The notes under the pieces: generated by a model
Told to the model about the DNA's origin: nothing
The model's database searches: none
What the model saw: the letters and a program-made list of their open reading frames with translations, nothing else
Shown here: positions 17,636 through 23,219 of the stretch, in pieces
Numbering within the stretch: the first letter of the stretch is position 1
How the letters are laid out: every line of letters begins with the position of its first letter
Translations under genes and position numbers: made by a program
Virus record (IMG/VR): IMGVR_UViG_3300025286_000123
Location: 1-25,888 of that record
Source: a virus
Strand: one strand, 5' to 3'
Length of the DNA stretch: 25,888 bases

Positions 17636-17855
17636 TGAGTGCCTGTTCTTTCAGTCTCTCCTTGATTGTCTTGCCATCCCTGTCCTTCATGGAATCCTGA
17701 AGCATCAGGATTATGTCGTGTATCCCAGACAAGTAACCATCAGCCAAAGCCTCTGCAACCTTGTCCATACTTATTATGCGCAGCCGCTCAAGCGGCTGCG
17801 CATATTGAGAATGCTTGACGCAAATATCATCAATTATCGATTGAATCTCTTTCAT
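17574..17855 (-). CDS. Small helical protein upstream of DNA polymerase, 93 aa
   Basis: I choose the ATG at 17855 (MKEIQSIIDDICVKHSQYAQ), because the longer frame back to 17924 runs through a separate 52-aa gene. Even so, its first 26 bases overlap that gene. The end overlaps the polymerase gene by 62 bases in another frame. The protein is helical, with a hydrophobic helix around residues 36-55 (VAEALADGYLSGIHDIILML) and a charged C-terminus that ends in a disordered tail. Its codons for YAQPLERLRI form a perfect 30-base inverted repeat. An internal ATG (17768) directly after that hairpin would give a 64-aa protein. Function unknown. Confidence 0.55.
   Translation of the reverse strand: MKEIQSIIDDICVKHSQYAQPLERLRIISMDKVAEALADGYLSGIHDIILMLQDSMKDRDGKTIKERLKEQALNAAQANDKLQRSDDTSGQSK
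17775..17804. repeat. Perfect 14-bp inverted repeat with 2-base spacer
   Basis: TATGCGCAGCCGCT, then CA, then AGCGGCTGCGCATA. The arms are fully complementary and much richer in G+C than the surroundings. On the - strand transcript the hairpin ends six bases before an in-frame AUG (17768). There is no U tract after it on either strand. It could control translation of a short form of the 93-aa protein, act as a protein-binding site, or be a recombination or origin-related palindrome. Confidence 0.8.
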
Positions 17856-17988
17856 ATTCCAAATCGTGAACACGTTTCCATGCAAGTCTTTCTGACCTGT
17901 CATAACTCTCGACTTGCCATTCAAGTGACCTGATCTTGGCCCTCAAATCAACAACCTCGTCAACTGCGCTTATGTAATTTTCTTTCAT
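17830..17988 (-). CDS. 52-aa coiled-coil protein
   Basis: The ATG overlaps the stop of the GIY-YIG gene as ATGA (17988-17985), and the 3' end overlaps the next gene's start by 26 bases. The product (MKENYISAVDEVVDLRAKIR, then SLEWQVESYDRSERLAWKRV and an acidic end) has a continuous heptad pattern and should be a single coiled coil. The coupling and the regular amphipathic pattern argue that it is a true gene. It resembles the small coiled-coil proteins common in phage early regions; no function is known. Confidence 0.6.
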   Translation of the reverse strand: MKENYISAVDEVVDLRAKIRSLEWQVESYDRSERLAWKRVHDLEYERDSIDN

Positions 17989-18410
17989 CTTACTACAATA
18001 GGTTCTGATGTTATTCTACCGGCTTTCTCTTCAGCCAGAAGAAATTGTGTACTGTTTCTGTAATGATCTGAATTTCCCCTTGTGTTTAATGCGGGTTTGT
18101 ATAACGATATTAACTCTCTCTCAAGCTGATGTCTTTCGTGAGAAAACGATTTGTTTTGTTTAATCACCAAGACATCATCAAAGTCCTTGGGTTCGTTTAC
18201 AACATGATTACACAAGCGGCTCATTACACATTGAGATTGTCCAACGTAAACAGGCCGACTACTCTTTAACAAGATGTAAACTCCGGAATCCATTACTGGT
18301 TTTGGGATGCGTATGTAATCAATTGTACCAGAAAATGATTCAGTCTTCTCTAGTATGTTGCTGACTAGTGTGTGTATGGTGCGTGAAAACGCATATGGTA
18401 TTTCTTTCAT
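17985..18410 (-). CDS. GIY-YIG nuclease, 141 aa
   Basis: The first in-frame ATG is at 18410 (MKEIPYAFSRT); the frame is open further upstream only from a TTG. The GIY-YIG core is visible as GVY at residues 43-45 and YVG at 55-57, with the expected Arg at 65 in the following helix (SRLCNH) and Glu 97/99 in LERELISLYKPALN, the helix that carries the catalytic glutamate in this family. There is no added DNA-recognition domain after the core, only ~30 residues. It may be a free-standing homing endonuclease or a phage nuclease that cuts host or rival DNA. It follows a hairpin terminator and is coupled to the downstream coiled-coil gene, so it may have its own promoter. Confidence 0.75.
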   Translation of the reverse strand: MKEIPYAFSRTIHTLVSNILEKTESFSGTIDYIRIPKPVMDSGVYILLKSSRPVYVGQSQCVMSRLCNHVVNEPKDFDDVLVIKQNKSFSHERHQLERELISLYKPALNTRGNSDHYRNSTQFLLAEEKAGRITSEPIVVR

Positions 18411-18447
18411 TGTATTAAAAAGAAGGCTGGTCACGGTTACGACGCAC

Positions 18448-18475
18448 AAAAAACTGGTTATTATCAGCCCAGTTT
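18448..18475 (-). terminator. Likely intrinsic terminator after the DUF669-like gene
   Basis: On the - strand the stem AAACTGG (18475-18469) and CCAGTTT (18457-18451) enclose an 11-base loop and are followed by a run of six T (18453-18448). A second, outer stem (GGCTGG at 18478-18483 with CCAGCC at 18425-18430, - strand) is also possible, so two alternative folds exist. It would end or weaken transcription coming from the recombination operon before the GIY-YIG gene. Confidence 0.6.
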
Positions 18476-18490
18476 ACCCAGCCTCGATTG

Positions 18491-19000
18491 TTAAGGAACT
18501 ACAATATCCAACTCAGGTGCAGCGGATACTATTTCGTTTACTGAATAGCCGTTAAAGGTGACTGGCTCGCCCGTTGCGGGGTCAAGCATAGCCTCACCGT
18601 TTTCGTTCTTCCTAGGAACCGGCTCCGTTTTGATCGTGGCATAGACAGCCTTTCCCTTGTAAATGTCAGGGTCAGGTTGAACAGTCTCCCAAGGGTTGTT
18701 CTCATCAGAACACTTGATGTCGGATGACAGTTCAAGAGTGCGGTGTATCTTCTTGATACGACCCGCCATCTTTTCTATGTACGGCAAGAACTGACGGAAT
18801 TGTAACCCGGCAATCTTGACATTTCCCAAGGTATCATCTTCGATAGACTCAGGCGCAACGATCTCCCAAGACAGAACAACCATAGGGTTGCCAGCTTGAG
18901 ATGTCTTACTCTCCGCATCAGCGACACGGATCGTGTAGGTATTCGATGGCAGAAACGGCCTTGCGTTCTCTGTTACATCATTCAGGTTTATAGTAGGCAT
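18491..19000 (-). CDS. DUF669-like protein, putative single-stranded DNA-binding protein, 169 aa
   Basis: The N-terminal part (FLPSNTYTIRVADAESKTSQ, then AGNPMVVLSWEIVAPES at about 16-53) follows the pattern of DUF669-type phage proteins: a P-x-G/N-x-Y strand, then 'KTSxAGNPM' and a hydrophobic strand. These are thought to be OB-fold-like and often sit beside phage recombinases. The middle has helices and a GLQFRQFLPYIEKMAGRIKK stretch. The C-terminus is short and acidic (EIVSAAPELDIVVP), as in many SSBs. It is located after the Sak4-like ATPase and alpha-CTD-like genes. Sak4-type annealing proteins are known to work with a partner SSB, so this is its probable partner. An AGGATAA ribosome site lies about 10 bases before the ATG. 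Confidence 0.6.
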   Translation of the reverse strand: MPTINLNDVTENARPFLPSNTYTIRVADAESKTSQAGNPMVVLSWEIVAPESIEDDTLGNVKIAGLQFRQFLPYIEKMAGRIKKIHRTLELSSDIKCSDENNPWETVQPDPDIYKGKAVYATIKTEPVPRKNENGEAMLDPATGEPVTFNGYSVNEIVSAAPELDIVVP

Positions 19001-19136
19001 TGTTTTGTTTTATCCTTGCATCATGCAAGAAATTAAATTGACACACGGGCGATCAATGCAGGTCAAAGGATACGAAGATGACAGTCTCCGCGAACACAAC
19101 CCAGTTGCATCTTAATAGCACCCTTGTACCCATGTA
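19001..19136. other. 136-bp gap with a short palindrome
   Basis: The gap lies between the alpha-CTD-like gene and the DUF669-like gene, long by the standards of this block. It contains the palindrome TTGCATCATGCAA (19016-19028) close to the DUF669 start. It also has a + strand frame of 30 residues (19023-19115, beginning MQEIKLTHGRS) and a - strand frame of 26 hydrophobic residues from about 19132. Neither has convincing translation signals. A promoter for the DUF669 gene could lie here, but I cannot identify -35/-10 elements with confidence. Confidence 0.4.
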
Positions 19137-19538
19137 TCATAGAGATTTCAGTTGTAAATTGTGTTCCTTTAGTTTGTGTATTACTTCAGACAAACTCTTC
19201 TTCCAAAAAGCGCGTATCATTAACAGATCATGTTCGGTCTTGTTGAGAAGATCACCCATATATTTAATTCCGCAATTACGGAAACAGTTGGAAACACGAG
19301 GACTCCAATCAATCTCATCTATTCTTGAGTAGTAGTCTATACCCTTTATACTGTCAGTGACATTGTCATAAATAGTGTTGTCAACGAAAAGATAACGGTC
19401 GCCACCATGAAGTGACCAGACTTTTGTGCCACCTTCATCATCCTCTTTTGATACAACCACACCAGAATCTAGGTTCACCAAGACATCACCTTTGAACACT
19501 TTGTTGTTTTCAGTATTTATGTTAATCCAATTAGGCAT
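19137..19538 (-). CDS. RNA polymerase alpha-subunit C-terminal-domain-like protein, 133 aa
   Basis: Residues ~73-131 reproduce the alpha-CTD fold pattern: IDEIDWSPRVSNCFRNCGIK, then YMGDLLNKTEHDLL, then KKSLSEVIHKLKEHNLQL. Relative to E. coli alpha, the DNA-contact residues R265, N268, C269, K298, S299 and E302 correspond to R81, N84, C85, K114, S115 and E118; G296 is replaced by Trp112. The N-terminal ~70 residues are a different, beta-rich domain (WININTENNKVFKGDVLVNL onward) in place of the alpha-NTD, so it cannot assemble as a normal alpha subunit. A strong GGAGGA precedes the ATG, which overlaps the ATPase stop by 8 bases. It could bind UP-element DNA, or compete for or redirect activator contacts. 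The helix-hairpin-helix fold also occurs in other DNA-binding proteins, but this residue set points to alpha-CTD. Confidence 0.8.
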   Translation of the reverse strand: MPNWININTENNKVFKGDVLVNLDSGVVVSKEDDEGGTKVWSLHGGDRYLFVDNTIYDNVTDSIKGIDYYSRIDEIDWSPRVSNCFRNCGIKYMGDLLNKTEHDLLMIRAFWKKSLSEVIHKLKEHNLQLKSL

Positions 19539-20175
19539 AGTATTCCTCCAGACTGTTGATGACGGTGTTGAGATCGTTGGGTATGTACAGGTCGCTGAAC
19601 ATTCCCATCGGGGTCTTTGCGGAGGTTACTCCGTCAGAGTTTGTTTGAAAACAATACTCGATGGAATCTTTCTCGCGCCTGACTTCGGTGAACAAGACCA
19701 ACAAAAACTCCTTCTCAATGCAGCCTTCGTGGACTTTACCCTGCACCTTGATGCGTCGGGTGTTGTACTCGCCGCCAGTTGGTTGCATGATCTTGACGAT
19801 CTCGTCAATGGCCGTGACAACGACTATTGCTTTCTCGTTCTTGAGGCTTTCAAGTGTCTTGCGGATTGACTTGTTGTAGTGTGACCAGACATCGTAGCCC
19901 TTGTACATTTTCTGGGCCGTGTCTATGAGGATTTCACAATATTTTGTGAACGACTCAATGACAACGATGTCGGCGTTCTTCGTGGCCGTTTCAATTGCCT
20001 TCTCTATCTCAGGCAGCATTGTTGCGGTGATGGTCTGGAAGTTTTTGGCTTCCTTGAATGGGAAACCTTTGCGCTCAAGATCAACGATAATTGTATCTTT
20101 GAGTGGTAGATTTCTCAGCGATGTCGATTTGCCGGTTCCGCTGGAACCAACTATTCCAATCAGGGGTTTATTCAT
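19531..20175 (-). CDS. Sak4/RecA-like P-loop ATPase, putative annealing recombinase, 214 aa
   Basis: Walker A GSSGTGKS is at residues 10-17, immediately after a short strand (LIGIVG). A strand ending in acid (DIVVIES, 69-75) is Walker B, and a later strand (EKAIVVVTAID) could carry the sensor. The size and lack of the RecA N- and C-terminal parts fit the phage Sak4-type, RecA-core single-strand annealing proteins. Typical neighbours of Sak4 are found here: a Cas4/RecB-like nuclease upstream and a DUF669/SSB-like protein downstream. The stop overlaps the alpha-CTD-like start. A general phage AAA ATPase of other function remains possible, since annealing cannot be read from motifs. Confidence 0.7.
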   Translation of the reverse strand: MNKPLIGIVGSSGTGKSTSLRNLPLKDTIIVDLERKGFPFKEAKNFQTITATMLPEIEKAIETATKNADIVVIESFTKYCEILIDTAQKMYKGYDVWSHYNKSIRKTLESLKNEKAIVVVTAIDEIVKIMQPTGGEYNTRRIKVQGKVHEGCIEKEFLLVLFTEVRREKDSIEYCFQTNSDGVTSAKTPMGMFSDLYIPNDLNTVINSLEEYYA

Positions 20176-20381
20176 TTTTTCAGTTTTTGTTTCAGTACAA
20201 CGAGGTAGTGAAATTGGTCGATGTTCTCTTCAATGGCAGAGTCCACAAGTTGTTCGAGCGACATTTTCCACATGCCTTTGTCGCCGGTTGGGTTGTGTTC
20301 AAGCATGCCTCTCTCAAATTTCTTGGGTGCTTCGCGTACAAAATGTGCAAGTGCCAGTCGTTTTATCTCAGGATCGGTCAT
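20172..20381 (-). CDS. Small MazG-like helical protein, 69 aa
   Basis: The ATG overlaps the nuclease stop as ATGA, and the end overlaps the ATPase start by four bases. The sequence has KFERGMLEHN followed by a helix (MSLEQLVDSAIEENIDQFHY) with the E-E-x-x-D spacing seen in the metal-binding helices of MazG-like and dUTPase-like all-alpha NTP pyrophosphohydrolases. The 'xFxxGxxEH' opening also occurs in a common small phage family of that type. At 69 residues it would contain only the core helices and would need to act as a multimer. Likely nucleotide-pool function, at low certainty. Confidence 0.45.
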   Translation of the reverse strand: MTDPEIKRLALAHFVREAPKKFERGMLEHNPTGDKGMWKMSLEQLVDSAIEENIDQFHYLVVLKQKLKK

Positions 20382-21283
20382 GTCTGGAACTTTAACGGAT
20401 CGTAGAGTTTTGTATAGTAATCATTGTCGATCACATTCTCAGCAAATTCACCGGCATTGCAGATTGAAGCGAATCTGCACATGCCAAACTTTGTCTCGCA
20501 ACAGTTGAAGTTGGGGAGAAACTTTGGCTCTCCATCCAGACTTTCGGTTAGGACATCAACAAACTTTACGACGGTCTCAGTCAAGTGCAGCTCAAACTTT
20601 TTCATCCTGTCCTCCGTGAAATCCAAGATGGCACTACGCTGGAACTTGTTCTTGCCAGAGCGAGAGAGGAAGATGCCGTTGATAACTGCCTGATAGTTTT
20701 TGTCGGGAAAGAGTTTGCGAAGGATCATTGTGTAGACCATGAGTTGCGTGGACATTCGGAAGGCATCCAAGAACCTGTCAACGGCTGTGACAGCTGTTGA
20801 TTTGTGGTCACAAAGAATTGGTTGTCCGAAGTAGGTTCCAATGAAGTCTATTGTGCCACATAGAAGAACATCGATTGTGCCGTTGGTGTAGAACGGGAAA
20901 GCAAACTTCATCTCAAGCAGAGGTTTGCCCTCGTGTTTCTCGACTACAAGACCATCCACATCTGCGTAGTTATCGAAGTATTGAGTGAGGCAGTTGGCCA
21001 AGTGACCGGCAGTTCGCCAATCAGTTTCAGGCACAATGATTTCAGGCTTTGTGTAATGAGCAATGGCAGCTGACATTGCCTCGGTCTTGTCGCCCGTGGC
21101 GTAAAATGATTCAAGTGCCTTGTGATAGGCTGTGCCGTACTCCATCTTGTGATTGAAGTCGTTGTTTCTCAGACCACGAACGATTGTGTAGTACATCTTC
21201 AGGTCACAGGTTGCCTCTCTGTATGCCGAGGCATCTATTCTCAGGATGTACCTGTCTTCACTTTTTTCTAATAAGGTTTTCAA
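20378..21283 (-). CDS. Cas4/RecB-like PD-(D/E)XK nuclease with Fe-S cysteines, 301 aa
   Basis: The RecB-type nuclease motifs are in order: GTAYHKALE with H54, GTIDFIG with D146, DHK at 159-161 (the D/E-x-K part), and a QLMVYTMIL helix with Q180. Cys26, and Cys261/262, Cys269 and Cys275 near the C-terminus, reproduce the one-plus-three cysteine layout that binds a 4Fe-4S cluster in Cas4 and AddB. The protein would trim DNA ends for recombination with the Sak4-like ATPase. No CRISPR array or cas1/cas2 is present, so this is a phage recombination nuclease rather than part of a CRISPR system. It overlaps both neighbours. Confidence 0.8.
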   Translation of the reverse strand: MKTLLEKSEDRYILRIDASAYREATCDLKMYYTIVRGLRNNDFNHKMEYGTAYHKALESFYATGDKTEAMSAAIAHYTKPEIIVPETDWRTAGHLANCLTQYFDNYADVDGLVVEKHEGKPLLEMKFAFPFYTNGTIDVLLCGTIDFIGTYFGQPILCDHKSTAVTAVDRFLDAFRMSTQLMVYTMILRKLFPDKNYQAVINGIFLSRSGKNKFQRSAILDFTEDRMKKFELHLTETVVKFVDVLTESLDGEPKFLPNFNCCETKFGMCRFASICNAGEFAENVIDNDYYTKLYDPLKFQT

Positions 21284-21440
21284 GGTTTATTCTTCCGCGA
21301 GTTTTCTTTGTTAGTTGCAGTTCTTCAGCTTCCGGTGGACGAGCGATCTTCAGGTATGGTTCCATGTGGGCTAGAAGTTCTGAGTCTGTCATCTTCTCCA
21401 GCCGATCAACTGATATGTCCAGTAGTTGCTCCAATGTCAT
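21258..21440 (-). CDS. Small charged protein, 60 aa, unknown
   Basis: The ATG overlaps the stop of the micro-peptide gene upstream as ATGA (21440-21437). The 3' end overlaps the nuclease gene by 26 bases. The product (MTLEQLLDISVDRLEKMTDS and on) has two short amphipathic helices with repeated Leu and ends in a K/R-rich segment (KKTRGRINLENLIRKK). It could bind nucleic acid or a partner protein. No family recognised; support comes from tight coupling. Confidence 0.55.
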   Translation of the reverse strand: MTLEQLLDISVDRLEKMTDSELLAHMEPYLKIARPPEAEELQLTKKTRGRINLENLIRKK

Positions 21441-21523
21441 GTCTTGATGTCAAAGGCTGCCAAGATTAGACAGCCAAAGAAGATGATGAGATAGATTAAT
21501 CCGATAAGGTCTAGTAGTGTCAT
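21437..21523 (-). CDS. 28-aa single-span membrane peptide
   Basis: This gene reads MTLLDLIGLIYLIIFFGCLI and then LAAFDIKT. Nearly the whole peptide is one transmembrane helix with Asp at each end. Both ends are joined to neighbours by ATGA overlaps (21523-21520 and 21440-21437), the same device used through this operon, so it is very likely translated. Tiny membrane proteins among phage early genes can modify host membrane proteins, but nothing here identifies a target. Confidence 0.6.
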   Translation of the reverse strand: MTLLDLIGLIYLIIFFGCLILAAFDIKT

Positions 21524-22047
21524 TTCATTACTCGTACGCTTGTTTCAGTTATGTCCACTTCGGACTCCGGGCCAATCAGATTGTGTACCCACTCCTTGTC
21601 GTCAGGACTGACGGCAACTTTACGCTCAAACAGTTCCTCTTCTGGGGCTGTCTTGTACCAAGTTTCGAGGTCGTTCTTCCACTTGAGACTGTCGTTGTAT
21701 TCGTACTCGATCTCACGGCTTGCCAGACGGTTCTTTGATGTGTCCTTGAAGTAGACAAGGATTCCACCGTCGAGTTTGCGTACGGAGACACGAGAGCGTA
21801 GGAGTGTGTACTTGTTCTCGTCAAAGTTATCGACGATGAACTTGAATCCATCGTTGAACTTGACATAGAGAGTGTTGGGCGAGTAGCCGGTGGACTCTGT
21901 GGTCATGTAGACATCCTTGCCTGTCTCCAATAGACGGTCGAGAATTGGCTGGATTTGCTTTGCCGCCGATGGCGAGTAGCTCGACCGCTTTAGCTTCATC
22001 GATTCCTTGTGAGGAATGGATGCTATGAAAGTGTCTTTGCTTTGCAT
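21520..22047 (-). CDS. Hypothetical protein, 175 aa
   Basis: The N-terminal ~70 residues contain two helices (SPSAAKQIQPILDRLLETGK and a segment NTLYVKFNDGFKFIVDN) that could form a helix-turn-helix-like unit. A strand (LLRSRVSVRKLDGGILVYF) and a charged, helical C-terminus follow. The start overlaps the upstream gene by 25 bases and the stop forms ATGA with the micro-peptide gene. An in-frame ATG at residue 17 (MKLKRSS) is an alternative start. It is the second gene after the sigma-54-type promoter. No family recognised; a DNA-binding role is only suggested by the N-terminus. Confidence 0.6.
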   Translation of the reverse strand: MQSKDTFIASIPHKESMKLKRSSYSPSAAKQIQPILDRLLETGKDVYMTTESTGYSPNTLYVKFNDGFKFIVDNFDENKYTLLRSRVSVRKLDGGILVYFKDTSKNRLASREIEYEYNDSLKWKNDLETWYKTAPEEELFERKVAVSPDDKEWVHNLIGPESEVDITETSVRVMK

Positions 22048-22424
22048 TGTTCCATTAATTCTCTGGCCTTATCATGTTCACCAGCAGCGACAGCCGCTTC
22101 GGACAGGAGGAATAGTTTGCGAGCCGACAGTTCCTTGACAGTTGGATGCCACTCTTTAGCTTGGTCTTGTGACAAGACACAGCCGTCAGGGTATTTTTGG
22201 AATATATCTTCCTTGAATCTTTCCAACTGGGAGGATGGTAGATTCTTGGGTAGATTGTTCTTTGTCTTGGTTCTCAGCCGGGACTGTATCTGTTGATTGA
22301 GAAGGGCAAGACAGGTCGGTTCTGTGTATGCTGAGACTACCTCTTCGATAGTTTCAAAGACAGGAACATAGAACTTTAGTCCCTTGAAGTCTCCTTCGAT
22401 GAATTTCTCTTGTTTATATTTCAT
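22023..22424 (-). CDS. First gene after the sigma-54-type promoter, hypothetical, 133 aa
   Basis: The ATG at 22424 lies about 22 bases downstream of the expected start point of the -24/-12 promoter at 22457-22472. The product (MKYKQEKFIEGDFKGLKFYV and on) is helical and basic in the middle (QIQSRLRTKTKNNLPKNLP), with a C-terminal helix pair (ARKLFLLSEAAVAAGEHDKA) that looks like a TPR-type hairpin. No ribosome site is obvious upstream (the leader ends TTGCCCATTT before ATG). No family is recognised. As the leading gene of the operon it would be a direct target of the phage activator. Confidence 0.6.
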   Translation of the reverse strand: MKYKQEKFIEGDFKGLKFYVPVFETIEEVVSAYTEPTCLALLNQQIQSRLRTKTKNNLPKNLPSSQLERFKEDIFQKYPDGCVLSQDQAKEWHPTVKELSARKLFLLSEAAVAAGEHDKARELMEQCKAKTLS

Positions 22425-22456
22425 AAATGGGCAATTGTTAAACCCGATGACATGTT

Positions 22457-22472
22457 AGCAGGAAGTGTGCCA
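22457..22472 (-). promoter_or_regulatory. Candidate sigma-54 (-24/-12) promoter
   Basis: The - strand reads TGGCACACTTCCTGCT. Against the sigma-54 consensus TGGCAC-N5-TTGC, the -24 element matches in all six positions and the -12 element in three of four (CTGC), with the essential GG and GC dinucleotides exactly 10 bases apart. It sits in a 66-bp intergenic gap, one of few in this block, directly after the gene for a sigma-54 activator AAA+ domain, and about 33 bases upstream of the next ATG. Transcription would start near 22446. A match of this quality is expected once or twice by chance in a window this size, but the location makes it stand out. Confidence 0.65.
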
Positions 22473-22490
22473 ACTTTTTGGGGGTTGGTA

Positions 22491-23219
22491 TTACTGATAG
22501 ATGACTAATTCGCCTAACACTTTGTATCGTGCGATAATGCTTTGTAATTCTCTATAGTTTCCAGATAGTTCTGTTAAATTTGTTATTTTGTTGGTGAGGT
22601 CTTTAGCTTCTTTCTTGTCAAAGCCTGTTTCTGTCAGGTAGAGCGTGATGTCGTCGGGTCTTTCTCTCAATGGGGTTGTCTGGATTATGAAGATCGATAT
22701 GCGATGGAACAGGTCTAGTCTGAATCGTTTCTCTCTCACTTCAATGCGGAGGTCTTTGTTAGTTGAGAAGACTAGCCGACAGTTGGCTGCTGTTAGCTTG
22801 GCATTTCCTACTTTGCGAAAGTTCTTGTGCTGAATGAATCGCAAGAGTTTGGGTTGGATCAATAGGGGAAGCTCGCCTATCTCGTCAAGGAAGAGTGTGC
22901 CGCCGTTAGCTTGCTGGACTAGGCCGGTTGTGTCACGGGTTGCACCCGTGAAAGCGCCTTGCGCGTGGCCAAACATTTGTGACTCAAAGAGTTCTGGTTG
23001 AAGAGTTGTGACATTGACAGGGACGAAGTTGTCACCGTGGCGATGTCTGCTGGTTGCGGTTTGGCCTTGCCTTCGGTTGCCATGTAGGATGTTGGCCATC
23101 TCCTCTTTACCCGTGCCGGACTCCCCCGTCACTAGGACGGGGTCGTCTCGGCTGGTCAATACTTGAGCAAACCGAATTTGGTCAAGCATGTGTGGGTCTT
23201 GAGTTATCAGATCAGGCAT
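22491..23219 (-). CDS. Minimal sigma-54 activator AAA+ domain (bEBP-like), 242 aa
   Basis: Bacterial enhancer-binding proteins use ATP to open sigma-54 RNA polymerase promoters. All landmarks of their AAA+ domain are present: Walker A GESGTGKE (32-39), the sigma-54-contact loop GAFTGA (88-93), Walker B GGTLFLDEIG (106-115, with D112 and E113), sensor I FSTN (to N154), the arginine-finger region FRLDLFHR (166-173), PLRERPDDI (183-191), and sensor II GNYREL (220-225). There is no N-terminal regulatory domain and no C-terminal Fis-type DNA-binding domain. It would thus be an always-on motor, able to act from solution or with a separate DNA-binding partner. A ~14-residue insert (QGQTATSRHRHGDN) lies before FVPVNV. 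It overlaps its upstream neighbour by 8 bases. Confidence 0.9.
   Translation of the reverse strand: MPDLITQDPHMLDQIRFAQVLTSRDDPVLVTGESGTGKEEMANILHGNRRQGQTATSRHRHGDNFVPVNVTTLQPELFESQMFGHAQGAFTGATRDTTGLVQQANGGTLFLDEIGELPLLIQPKLLRFIQHKNFRKVGNAKLTAANCRLVFSTNKDLRIEVREKRFRLDLFHRISIFIIQTTPLRERPDDITLYLTETGFDKKEAKDLTNKITNLTELSGNYRELQSIIARYKVLGELVIYQ

Noticed and set aside
17625-17933. 102-residue + strand frame opposite the 93-aa protein
   Set aside because: Antisense to coupled - strand genes. Its only likeness to the - strand product (YAQPLKRLRI against YAQPLERLRI) is produced by the palindrome.
19117-19132. TGGGTACAAGGGTGCT on the - strand, with GG-N10-GC spacing, upstream of the DUF669-like gene
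   Set aside because: Only the GG and TGC parts agree with the sigma-54 consensus; the CAC part of the -24 box is absent. Too weak to call.
20378-21283. Cas4 as part of a CRISPR adaptation module
   Set aside because: No cas1, cas2 or array. Neighbours are a Sak4-like ATPase and SSB-like protein, which fits phage recombination.
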